DNA of 22,674 nucleotides, taken from assembly GCA_036389375.1 (NCBI GenBank), contig DASVQA010000124.1, positions 1-22,674 on the forward strand, read 5' to 3'. Both the position numbers and the translations under genes were made by a program. The notes under the pieces were generated by a model, which made no database searches, was not told where the DNA came from, and worked only from the letters and a program-made list of their open reading frames with translations. Positions 16,201 to 22,364 of the stretch are shown here, piece by piece (positions within the stretch are counted from its first letter, which is position 1; every line of letters begins with the position of its first letter). Source of the stretch: QHXQ01 sp036389375 (GTDB lineage Bacteria; Acidobacteriota; Blastocatellia; Pyrinomonadales; Pyrinomonadaceae).

Positions 16201-19200
16201 TGGCGCGCAAGGTCGGCGCGGAGTTCTTTACGGCCTTGCGCTATCACGAATACGCGGTCGGCAATCCCGTGCATCAACCGGCTTACGAGGTGGAGTTCAA
16301 CTACATCAACGCGACCTTGCACACGCCCGACACCGCGCCCGTCCAGTTGCAGTGGCCGCACACGGGGCACGCCAACGAGAGTCTGGCCGTGCAGATTCAC
16401 GACATCGATCAGGCGGGCAGCCTCGCCTTGAATTTCGATTTCCACTGCGACGTGTTCCGGCCCGAACAGCGCGCACAGGCGCTCGCACATTTCCTCGAAG
16501 TCGTTGATGCCTTCATCGCGGACCGCACGCGCCCTCTGCGCACGGTTGACATACTGCCCGCCGCCGAACGCGAGCGGTTGCTGGTCGAGTTCAACCAGAC
16601 CGCGACGGAGTTCCCCGCCGACAAAAGCTTCGCGCAACTGTTCGAGGCACAGGTGGCGGCGACGCCGGAGCGCACGGCCGTGGCGGCGGGCGCACGCACT
16701 CTGACCTATGCGGAATTGAACGCGCAGGCGAACCGGCTGGCGCGCCACCTGCGCGCGCTCGGCGTCGGGCGCAACGTCGTCGTGCCGCTGCTGCTCAAAC
16801 GCAGCCCGGAGTTTTTGACCGCCATGCTGGCGGTCTTCAAGGCGGGCGGCGCGTATCTGCCGCTCGACCCGCTCTACCCGCCGCAGCGGCTCACGCAACT
16901 GCTCGGCCAGTGTCAGAGTCCGCTCGTGCTGACGGCCGCCGAGTTGCAAGGCGATCTGATGGAGCGGCTGGCGGGCATGGCGTGGGAAGAACGCCCGCAG
17001 GTTTTAACCATCGAAGAGTTGCTCGCGCAGGAAGCCGCCACAGACAACCTGCCCGACCATGCCGCGCCCGACGATCTGGCCTACGTCATCTTCACCTCCG
17101 GCTCGACCGGCATCCCGAAGGGCGCGATGCTCGAACAGCGCGGCATGATCAATCACCTCTATGCGAAGGTGTTTGATCTCAAGCTCACCGCCGCCGACAT
17201 TATCGCGCAGACGGCTTCGCAATCCTTCGACATCTCCGTCTGGCAGTTCCTCGCCGCGCTCGTCGTCGGCGGCCAAGTGCGGATCGTGGACGACGAAACG
17301 GCGCGCGACACGACGCAACTGCTCGCGCTCCTTGCCGCGCAGTCCGTCACCATCTGCGAAACCGTGCCATCGCTCCTGCGCGCGCTGCTCGATACGGCCG
17401 CCGCCGATGAAGCGACGCGCCCGCCCCTCACGGCCCTGCGCTGGCTGCTCGTCACCGGCGAGGCGCTGCCGCCCGACCTGTGCGCGCGCTGGCTGGCCGT
17501 CTATCCGCACGTGCCGCTGCTCAATGCCTACGGGCCGACCGAGTGTTCCGACGACGTAACGCATCACGTCATTGCCGCGCCGCCCGCGCCAGACAGCCCC
17601 GTGCCCATCGGGCACGCCATCGCTAACACGCGGCTCTACGTACTCGATCACAGGCTCGCGCTCGTGCCGCAGGGCGTGGCGGGCGAACTGTGCGTGGGCG
17701 GCGTCGGCGTCGGGCGCGGCTACCTGAACGATGCGGCGCGCACGGCCGCCGTCTTCATCCCTGATCCTTTCTCGCCGACGCCCGGTGCGCGCCTCTATCG
17801 CACGGGCGATCTGGTGCGCCATCTGCCCGACGGTGCGCTGGAATTTTTAGGGCGCATAGACAATCAGGTGAAGGTGCGCGGCTACCGGATCGAGTTGGGC
17901 GAGATCGAGGCGGCGCTCGCGCAGCACCCGGCCGTGCGGCAGGCGGTGGTGACGGCGCGCGAGGATACGCCGGGCGATAAACGGCTCGTCGCTTACATCG
18001 TCGCGGACGGCCCGAACGCGCCCGCGCTCGACGAGTGGCGCGCCTTTTTGAAGGAGCGTCTGCCGGAATACATGACGCCCTCGGCCTTCGTCCTGCTGGA
18101 TGCGCTGCCGCTGACGCCGAACGGCAAGACGGACGTGAAGGCGCTGCCCGCGCCCGACCTGACGCGCCCCGATTTGCAGGTCGCCTACGTTGCGCCGCGC
18201 ACAGCCGCCGAAGAGATACTGGCCGGCATCTTTTGTCAGGTCTTGAATCTCGAACAGGTCGGCGTCCACGACAACTTTTTCGAGTTGGGCGGCGACTCGA
18301 TCTTAAGCATCCAGATCGTCTCGCGCGCCAATCAGGCGGGGCTGCGGCTGACGCCGATGATGCTCTTTCAGCATCAGACCATCGCCGAGTTGGGCGCGGT
18401 CGCTTACGCGGCCGACGCTGCGGTGGCCGAGCAGGGCGCGGTCACGGGCGAACTGCCGCTCACGCCGATCCAGCACTGGTTCTTTGAACGCGAGTTGCAG
18501 AACCCGCACCACTACAATCAGGCGTTGCTTCTGGAGACGCGCGCGCCGCTCGACGCCGAACTTCTGGCCGAGAGCGTGCGCCACTTGACCGTGCAGCACG
18601 ACGCCCTGCGCCTGCGCTTCACGCGCGCGGGCGACGCGTGGCAGCAGCATGCGCTACCCGCCGAAGAGAAGATCACGGTCGCGCGCTTCGACCTGTCGGC
18701 GCTGCCCGCAGCGGAGCAGCGCGCGGCGCTTGAAGCCGAGGCCGCGCGCCTGCAAGCCAGCCTGCATCTGTCTGATGGCCCGCTCATGCGCGTCGCGCTC
18801 TTTGATCTCGGCGCGGAACAGACGGGTCGCTTGCTGTTCGTCATCCACCACCTCGCGGTTGACGGCGTCTCTTGGCGCATCCTGCTCGAAGACTTGCAGA
18901 CGGTCTATCAACAACTGGCGAGCGGCGCGCAGGTGCAGTTGCCGCCCAAGACGACCTCCTACAAGCAATGGAGCGAGCGGCTCGTCGAATACGCCGCCGC
19001 GCCGGAGTTGCAGCCGGAACTCGACTACTGGCTCGCCGCCGGGCGCGCGCAGGTTAAACCGCTCCCGCGCGACCACGCGCAGGGCGAAAACACGATGGCC
19101 TCGGGGCGCACCGTCGCGCTCGCCTTGAGCGCCGCAGAGACGCAGGCGCTGTTGAAGGAGACGCCCGCGACGCTCCACGCGCAGATCAACGAACTGCTTT

Positions 19201-19865
19201 TAACGGCCCTGGCCCGCACTTGCGCGCGTTGGTCGGGCGCGCAGGCGCTCCTTGTCAATCTTGAGAGTCATGGGCGCGAAGAACTCTTCGCCGGGTTTGA
19301 TTTGACGCGCACCGTCGGCTGGTTCACCACCATCGCGCCGCTGTTGTTGGAGGTCGGCGGGGCGGGCGCACCTGTGGCGGAACTGGCGGCGGTGCAGGAG
19401 CAACTGCGCCGCGTGCCGCAGCGCGGCGTGGGCTATGGTGTGCTCCGCTACCTGAGCGCCGACGCGCAGGTGCGTGCGCGCTTCGCGGCGCTGCCGCCGG
19501 CCGAAGTGAGTTTCAACTATCTCGGCCAACTCGATCAGAGCTTGCCCGAATCGGGTCTGCTCAAACTCGCCGCCGAGTCGAGCGGGCCGACACACGAGCC
19601 GCAGGGGCAGCGCAGCCACGTCTTCGATGTCAACACGCTCGTCGTTGACGGTCAATTCCAACTCAAGTGGTCTTACAGCGAGCAGCTACACGAGCGCGCG
19701 ACGGTCGAGGCGCTGGCGCAGGACTTCCTCACGGAGTTGCGCGCCTTCATCGCGGGCGCGCCGGTCGAAGCGGCCGAGATTAATCTGGACGAACTGGCCG
19801 CGTTCAACTGGACTGAGGCGGACGTGGCCGACATCACGGCGGCGCTCGGTCGTTTGGAACAGTAA
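10290..19865 (+). CDS. Hybrid PKS-NRPS: ACP-AMT-LLM-C-C-A-PCP-E
   Basis: This 3191-residue protein starts at the ATG after AAAGGAG. Domains by residue: ACP 12-90 (Ser50 in DAGIDSL); Ala/Pro-rich linker 92-270; glutamate-1-semialdehyde-type aminotransferase 273-737 (PLP Lys570); second linker 738-835; luciferase-like monooxygenase 837-1186; C 1207-1638 (HHLVADG 1343-1349); second C 1664-2094 (HHAVADA 1792-1798); A 2114-2622; PCP 2635-2705 (Ser2670 in GGDS); E 2720-3170 (HHLAVDG 2853-2859). The ACP completes the KS-AT of the gene upstream. The AMT and LLM would turn its beta-ketoacyl chain into an alpha-hydroxy-beta-amino acyl chain, as proposed for microginin and puwainaphycin synthetases. The NRPS half then adds one residue and epimerises it to D. 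Two C domains ahead of a single A domain is unusual. There is no thioesterase; the free-standing C-domain gene 33 bases downstream is the likely receiver. Confidence 0.96.
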   Translation: MTTPLMVSAPESARKERILTELKAIVNKLTGIDPAEMNVHLTFLDAGIDSLVLIQATQAMEESFRVRLSVVQLLEELNTLDAVADYLEQAMPPEAAPSVAPPAPVAAAVAPPTPVSAPPPTAQAAAPAARTLELVSPLPPTPAQPPQPPPVVPAPPAPRAQPIVRAAPAAPNGGHVANNGHAEPAAPASALEQIMAQQLQVMAQQLDMLRGGYAADPAPAPVGTEQGADVAQSVAPSQTAPPSAAPTTAQAGQTTQAAPTKAPAATRQIEPELFIPYQPIQKGATGGLTPRQQQHLDEFIRRYNARTRESKRITQETRPYVADSRVSAGFRLMWKELVYQLVSQRSAGSRLWDVDGNEYVDITMGFGLHLFGHSPDFIIEAIERQLKLGIELGPQSPLAGEVAKLICELTGSERVNFCNSGTEAVMGALRIARTVTRRNKIAVFAGAYHGWSDATLARAINQDGVQRSVPMAPGVPPLAVAETLVLNWNDPKSLDVLRAHAHELAAVLVEPVQSRRPDIQPREFLHELRHVTEETGVILIIDEMVTGFRVLPGGAQAWFGVQADLSIYGKVLGGGLPMGIVAGKARYMDAFDGGMWQYGDDSYPRAEKTIFAGAYFKHPLTMSVMHAILTRLKERGQAELTALNERTTRLAERLDEYFAQEQAPVRAVSYGSLFRMLFSREFKYTDLFYYHLVDNGVFIWEGRNCFLSTAHTDEDVEFIFAAIKKSLNQLRAGGFLPEVPPDGPGGGKRPDEQSKSNEAAPAASAAQEQPSAASGPARPYYAETPRDPQTSATTTPTTAPAATDSSPPGAGAGAQQIYEPARATERGVEPSAAAGTGLQFSLYYFGNYPTEYHTRKYDLVIKGVKYADEHDFAAVWLPERHFNSYGGFSPNPSIVAAALARETKRIHLRAGSVVLPLHHPIRVAEEWAMIDNLSGGRVGISFASGWHPNDFVFAPDAYEARRQVMDDGIEMVRKLWRGETVPVRNGRGEQISVGLSPMPSQPELPFWLTGGTHGTGAKAGRLGAGFLTNLQDQTIDELAEKIEVYHKSLAEHGHDRAQARVTVLMHTYVVEDLGKALADSTQPFRDYLHAAMGLRSTRNRNEGPRIDLSKVSAADLEFFLSAGFERYKRVGTLIGTPDSCAEIVDKLIRIGVTEVGCLIDFGIPTGDVMASLEHLNTLRTRYLPAASATRTTETTPIHVAASTPAPADGYVVPLTDTQKQFWVLTQLGEQISRQYNESVTLTLRGPLNVAALSAALQAMVARHDALRSTFSPEGDYQQVHPTMALDVPFVDFSAHAADTRAAQVNAWAEGEMRRPFDMARGPLLRAAIAKLDDEEHQLVFTTHHLVADGQSWGVLLNDLRELYAALSQGLPCQLPPPLPLRQQAQQQTSAQPDDAKAEAYWLAQFADKFPIMELPADRPRPRVPTYERAQVYRVIDAETGRQLKALSKQERGTLFITLLAGYSLLLHQLTGQDDLVVGINTADPTSVRRKDAVGYRINPQVVRSRTTADPTFKEHLAAIKRAVYGAYEHQHYSATKLFKKLNIARDARRFSAVAAGLNLDHSSTTVPGFHQLEVEIKANSTSAPSLDVYLDITELQDALHLKCNYNTDIFTPQTVARWLAHFEELLRTIVNDPAAHLSALPQFPQPPAPAADVALAPTLEPRSNLTKYQLLLWAGQKLNPDEAIFVNLGLFLIAKEIVPAEMQRAFQAIIDASDTLRTVIDEVDGVPQQRVLPALAYELEFLDFSTAADPRARLDEWTRTRSRRPLDLTKRAFDSTLVKLAHAEFAWYVNIHHAVADAWSLILVGQLGLEYYEAAVAGRLHEQAALPAFADYLRAEQEVRATPRYREAESYWKEKLAEPLAPLAFYGRTPVKRTTNVERITRRLGVERTAQLRAIATEADVFMVSPDATMSNILAALVAFFLARIAGTRRIALGVPFHNRRTKEQQQTIGLFMRILPLRITVEDDDTFVTLARKVGAEFFTALRYHEYAVGNPVHQPAYEVEFNYINATLHTPDTAPVQLQWPHTGHANESLAVQIHDIDQAGSLALNFDFHCDVFRPEQRAQALAHFLEVVDAFIADRTRPLRTVDILPAAERERLLVEFNQTATEFPADKSFAQLFEAQVAATPERTAVAAGARTLTYAELNAQANRLARHLRALGVGRNVVVPLLLKRSPEFLTAMLAVFKAGGAYLPLDPLYPPQRLTQLLGQCQSPLVLTAAELQGDLMERLAGMAWEERPQVLTIEELLAQEAATDNLPDHAAPDDLAYVIFTSGSTGIPKGAMLEQRGMINHLYAKVFDLKLTAADIIAQTASQSFDISVWQFLAALVVGGQVRIVDDETARDTTQLLALLAAQSVTICETVPSLLRALLDTAAADEATRPPLTALRWLLVTGEALPPDLCARWLAVYPHVPLLNAYGPTECSDDVTHHVIAAPPAPDSPVPIGHAIANTRLYVLDHRLALVPQGVAGELCVGGVGVGRGYLNDAARTAAVFIPDPFSPTPGARLYRTGDLVRHLPDGALEFLGRIDNQVKVRGYRIELGEIEAALAQHPAVRQAVVTAREDTPGDKRLVAYIVADGPNAPALDEWRAFLKERLPEYMTPSAFVLLDALPLTPNGKTDVKALPAPDLTRPDLQVAYVAPRTAAEEILAGIFCQVLNLEQVGVHDNFFELGGDSILSIQIVSRANQAGLRLTPMMLFQHQTIAELGAVAYAADAAVAEQGAVTGELPLTPIQHWFFERELQNPHHYNQALLLETRAPLDAELLAESVRHLTVQHDALRLRFTRAGDAWQQHALPAEEKITVARFDLSALPAAEQRAALEAEAARLQASLHLSDGPLMRVALFDLGAEQTGRLLFVIHHLAVDGVSWRILLEDLQTVYQQLASGAQVQLPPKTTSYKQWSERLVEYAAAPELQPELDYWLAAGRAQVKPLPRDHAQGENTMASGRTVALALSAAETQALLKETPATLHAQINELLLTALARTCARWSGAQALLVNLESHGREELFAGFDLTRTVGWFTTIAPLLLEVGGAGAPVAELAAVQEQLRRVPQRGVGYGVLRYLSADAQVRARFAALPPAEVSFNYLGQLDQSLPESGLLKLAAESSGPTHEPQGQRSHVFDVNTLVVDGQFQLKWSYSEQLHERATVEALAQDFLTELRAFIAGAPVEAAEINLDELAAFNWTEADVADITAALGRLEQ
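10323..11100 (+). other. ACP and long Ala/Pro linker with a coiled segment
   Basis: The acyl carrier protein has DAGIDSLVLIQ, with the phosphopantetheine serine codon at 10437. It is the only carrier available to the KS-AT of the previous gene. A linker of about 180 residues follows, dominated by Ala, Pro, Gln and Thr. In it, residues 191-211 form a short amphipathic helix with the pattern QIMAQQLQVMAQQLDML. The same pattern (QIVSEQLRLMAEQLAVL) ends the preceding PKS protein. Helices of this kind also appear between carrier and aminotransferase domains in related lipopeptide synthetases. Their role here is unknown; dimerisation or docking is likely. Confidence 0.8.
11106..12500 (+). other. 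Class-III (GSA-type) aminotransferase domain, beta-aminating
   Basis: The integrated PLP aminotransferase resembles glutamate-1-semialdehyde aminomutase. Visible motifs are YVDITMGFG, NSGTEAV (from residue 419), GAYHGW, IIDEMVTGFR (Asp542, which would contact the PLP pyridine nitrogen) and IYGKVLGGG, with the Schiff-base Lys570. In microcystin, mycosubtilin, microginin and puwainaphycin synthetases this domain follows an ACP and replaces the beta-keto group by an amine. The absence of a ketoreductase in the paired KS-AT protein fits that job here. Confidence 0.93.
12798..13850 (+). other. Luciferase-like flavin monooxygenase domain (secondary-metabolite LLM type)
   Basis: Residues 837-1186 fit the bacterial luciferase-like family found inside PKS/NRPS proteins. 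They begin LQFSLYYFGNY and contain WLPERHFN, GFSPNPS, SGGRVGISFASGW and PFWLTGGTHGTGAKAGR. Such domains use reduced flavin and oxygen. Next to an AMT domain they have been proposed to hydroxylate the alpha carbon of the beta-amino acyl chain (2-hydroxy-3-amino acids). Hydroxylation at another position or N-oxidation cannot be excluded from sequence. A spacer of about 100 residues rich in Ala, Pro, Ser and Thr separates it from the aminotransferase. Confidence 0.9.
13909..16572 (+). other. Two condensation domains in tandem
   Basis: The first C domain begins VPLTDTQKQFWVLTQLGE and has an intact HHLVADG (first His codon 14316). It resembles C domains that receive chains from PKS/AMT/LLM modules. 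The second begins LTKYQLLLWAGQKLNPDEA and has HHAVADA (first His codon 15663). The second histidine and the aspartate are kept, but the usual glycine is alanine. No A or carrier domain lies between them; only a 25-residue linker does. Both are full length. One may be structural, or each may act on a different amine of the chain, for instance the new beta-amine and the next aminoacyl-PCP. Confidence 0.88.
16629..19803 (+). other. A-PCP-E: loads one residue and epimerises it to D
   Basis: The A domain has YVIFTSGSTGIPKG, FDISVWQFL, NAYGPTECSDD, YRTGD and NGKTDVKALPAP. The hand-read pocket is D-I-W-E-L-T-A-D-D-K, with three acidic residues besides the amino-binding Asp. That hints at a polar or basic side chain, but I cannot assign it. 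The PCP motif is GGDSILS (serine codon 18297), the form typical before E domains. The E domain shows HHLAVDG, NLESHGREE, VGWFTTIAPLLL and FNYLGQLD, the standard epimerase signature set. The protein ends in a short acidic tail (FNWTEADVADITAALGRL) like the communication helices found after E domains. Confidence 0.92.
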
Positions 19866-19898
19866 GCCGCACGGGGAGACAAGCCGCCGCCGCATCGC

Positions 19899-21386
19899 AT
19901 GGCGCAAGGCGCGCACGCAATGAAGAACGTCGAAACCTTTTATCCGCTCTCGCCCATGCAGGAGGGCATGCTCTTTCACACGCTGGTCGCGCCGGGGTCG
20001 GGCGTCTACGTGCGTCAGGTCAGTTGCCGGCTGGCGGGCGACGTGAACATCGCCGCCTTCGAGCGCGCGTGGCAGCACATGGTGGCGCGCCATCCGAGCC
20101 TGCGCACGTTCTTCGTGTGGCAGGACGTGAAGAGTCCCGTGCAGGTCGTGCAGCGCGAAGTGACGCTGCCGCTTGAGCGCATGGACTGGCGCGGCCAAGC
20201 GCCGGCCGAGCAGCAAAACCGCTTGCAGGCGTTCCTGAATGAAGACCGCGTGCGCGGCTTCGATCTTGCGCGCGCGCCGCTCATGCGCCTGCGGCTCATC
20301 CAACTTGAAGATGCGGCTTATCATTTCGTTTGGAGTTTTCATCACCTGCTGCTCGACGGCTGGTCGGTCTTTCTGTTGTCGAACGAACTGACGGCCTGCG
20401 TCGTCGCGCTCTCGCAGGGCAAGCCGCTGCCGGCCTTGCCGCCTGCGCGCCCCTATCGTGATTACATCGTCTGGTTGCAACAGCAGGACAAGGCGCAGGC
20501 GGAAGCGTTCTGGCGCGCGTCGCTCAAAGGCGTGTCCGCGCCGACGCCGCTGCCGATGAAGCCTGCGGGCGCGGCGGGCGGGCAAGCGGTCGAACAGCAA
20601 CAGGTGCGCCTCTCGGCCGCCGAGACGACGGCGCTGCAAGCCTTCGCGCGCCAGCACAAGCTGACGCTCAACACGCTCATTCAAGGCGCTTGGGCTTTGC
20701 TGCTCAGCCATCACGGCCAACAGTCGGACGTGATCTTCGGCATGGCCGTCTCCGGTCGCCCGGCGGAACTCGCGGGCGTGGAAGCCATGATCGGTCTGTT
20801 TATCAACACGCTGCCGATGCGCGTCCACGTCGCCCCGGCCGAGCCGCTCGCAGCGTGGCTCGCGGCCTTGCAGGCGCAGCAGGTCGAGGCGCGCCGCTAC
20901 GAGTACAGCGCGCTCGTGCAGATTCAGGGGTGGAGCGAAATCCCGCGCGGCCTCTCCATGTTCGACAGCATGCTCGGCTTTCATAACTTCCCGCGCCGGG
21001 CCGCCGGCTCGGACGCCGGCGCTGGCAGCTCGCTTTTGATGGACGACGTGCGCTCGACGATCCAGATCGGGCTACCGCTTGAGATTGACATTGCGCCGGC
21101 CGCCGAACTCGGTCTGACCATGCGCTACGCCTGCGAACGCTTCGACGCCGCAACCATCGCGCGTCTGCTCGCAGACTTCGCCGCCGTGTTGCGGGCGATG
21201 GTCACGCGCGCCGCCGCGCCCGTCAGCGAAGTGCTGAACGTCATGACGACCGCCGACCGGCAACAGCAGGCGCAGCAAGCGGAGCAGTACGAGGATGCCG
21301 TGCTGCAAAAGTTGAAGGGCATCAAGCGCCACGCGCGCACAGGCGGGCGCGCACGCGGCGAAAGCGCAGGGGGAACGGGCACGTGA
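19899..21386 (+). CDS. Free-standing NRPS condensation domain (post-epimerase type)
   Basis: This 495-residue protein is a single C domain (about residues 8-450) plus a short basic, Gln/Gly-rich tail. It opens with FYPLSPMQEGMLFH and has an intact HHLLLDG (148-154). The opening resembles C domains at the start of a protein following an E domain, which accept a D-configured donor; this matches the E domain ending the gene upstream. No A domain, PCP or thioesterase is attached. It may condense the chain with a carrier-bound residue encoded beyond the window, or act as a terminal C domain that releases the chain onto a free amine or alcohol. The start could be the ATG at 19899 or, more simply, the ATG at 19920, which has AAGG 10 bases upstream; GGGGAG at 19873 is rather far from both. 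The 3' end overlaps the next gene by 4 bases. Confidence 0.93.
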   Translation: MAQGAHAMKNVETFYPLSPMQEGMLFHTLVAPGSGVYVRQVSCRLAGDVNIAAFERAWQHMVARHPSLRTFFVWQDVKSPVQVVQREVTLPLERMDWRGQAPAEQQNRLQAFLNEDRVRGFDLARAPLMRLRLIQLEDAAYHFVWSFHHLLLDGWSVFLLSNELTACVVALSQGKPLPALPPARPYRDYIVWLQQQDKAQAEAFWRASLKGVSAPTPLPMKPAGAAGGQAVEQQQVRLSAAETTALQAFARQHKLTLNTLIQGAWALLLSHHGQQSDVIFGMAVSGRPAELAGVEAMIGLFINTLPMRVHVAPAEPLAAWLAALQAQQVEARRYEYSALVQIQGWSEIPRGLSMFDSMLGFHNFPRRAAGSDAGAGSSLLMDDVRSTIQIGLPLEIDIAPAAELGLTMRYACERFDAATIARLLADFAAVLRAMVTRAAAPVSEVLNVMTTADRQQQAQQAEQYEDAVLQKLKGIKRHARTGGRARGESAGGTGT

Positions 21387-22276
21387 GATACGACGATTGT
21401 ATGCAGATGGTCGGGCGCACACCGCACTTGCGCGTGCGCCTCGCAGAAGCACCGGCGGCGCGTGTGCATGTCAAGCTGGAAGGCTGCAACCCGACGGGCA
21501 GCGTAAAGGATCGCGCTTGCCTGTATCTGATTCGCGGGCTGCAAGCGCGCGGTGCGCTCCAACCCGGCATGACGCTGCTAGATGCTTCGAGCGGCAACAT
21601 GGCCTGCGCCATCGCCTACTACGGCAAACTCATGGGCCATCCGACGACCGTCGTGGCCAACTCGAAGTTGACCACGGACAAGCGCAAGTTTATCGAATAC
21701 TACGACGCGACGCTGCATCTGGTCGGCGACTTCACCATCGAAGGCAATCGCTTCTGCCGCGCACTGGCCGAGCGCGAGCCGCACTACTGTTTCCTTGACC
21801 AACTGCACAACTGGGACAACCCGCGCGCCCACTACGAGACGACGGGGCCGGAAATCCTGCAAGACTTCCCCGACGTGGCGATGGTCGTCTGTTCGCTCGG
21901 TTCAGGCGGCACGCTCGTCGGCACGGCGCAGTTCTTAAAAGAGCAGCGCCAGGACATTCAGATCGTCGCCGTGCAATCGGCCGCCGGCACGAAACTACCG
22001 GGCACGGGCAGCTTCGACGACGGCGATTACGTTACGCCCTTCATCCAGAAAGCGATTGACGAGCGCCTGTTCGATCACGTCGTCAAGATCACGGAGCAGG
22101 ACGCCGTCCGGCGCACTGCCGAGTTGAAAGCGCAGGGCATCTTCTGCGGCTTACAGACGGGTGGCGTCCTGCACGCGGCCATGACCGCCATCGGCGACGC
22201 GGCGACGACCGGCGATGTCGTCATTCTCTCCGGCGATAGCGGCTGGAAGAACATGGACAAACTGCTCAGCCTCTGA
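21383..22276 (+). CDS. Cysteine-synthase-like PLP enzyme (CysK/CBS fold), divergent
   Basis: This 297-residue fold-type-II PLP enzyme has the Schiff-base Lys42 in NPTGSVKDR, a substrate loop SSGNMA at 69-74 (cysteine synthases usually have TSGNTG), a phosphate-cup GSGGT at 173-177 and a C-terminal DSGW motif that would face the pyridine nitrogen. Relatives do beta-replacement on O-acetylserine or O-phosphoserine; cluster-borne members make diaminopropionate or related precursors (SbnA in staphyloferrin B). The altered loop suggests a different substrate. The GTG start at 21383 overlaps the previous stop as GTGA, and AGGGGG at 21369 is a good ribosome binding site, so translation is coupled to the C-domain protein. 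The two products are probably needed together. I infer that it makes a non-proteinogenic building block or capping amine; the substrate is unknown. Confidence 0.9.
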   Translation: MRYDDCMQMVGRTPHLRVRLAEAPAARVHVKLEGCNPTGSVKDRACLYLIRGLQARGALQPGMTLLDASSGNMACAIAYYGKLMGHPTTVVANSKLTTDKRKFIEYYDATLHLVGDFTIEGNRFCRALAEREPHYCFLDQLHNWDNPRAHYETTGPEILQDFPDVAMVVCSLGSGGTLVGTAQFLKEQRQDIQIVAVQSAAGTKLPGTGSFDDGDYVTPFIQKAIDERLFDHVVKITEQDAVRRTAELKAQGIFCGLQTGGVLHAAMTAIGDAATTGDVVILSGDSGWKNMDKLLSL

Positions 22277-22364
22277 TGTCGGCCGCGGCGGCCTGCGCGC
22301 GCCGCGCAAAAAACACCACCTTAACCTTTCACCACTTGAACTACTCGCACGCTTGGCAGGGCTT
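22277..22364 (+). other. Short intergenic gap with two small GC hairpins
   Basis: Just after the stop of the cysteine-synthase-like gene there are two inverted repeats: GGCCGC/GCGGCC at 22281-22293 (one-base centre) and TGCGCG/CGCGCA at 22294-22308 (three-base loop). A run of six A residues follows. There is no T-run after the stems on the + strand, so this is not a standard intrinsic terminator. The rest of the gap is unremarkable and less GC-rich. It may slow or partly attenuate transcription into the ApgM-like gene. Confidence 0.3.

Noticed and set aside
21250..21386. Thioesterase or start of an A domain at the end of the free-standing C protein
   Set aside because: Only about 45 residues remain after the C domain. 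They are basic and low-complexity, with no GxSxG or adenylation motif.
22281..22313. Intrinsic terminator after the cysteine-synthase-like gene
   Set aside because: The stems are short and are followed by A residues, not T, on the transcribed sense strand. On the other strand the T-run comes before the stem, so neither direction fits.
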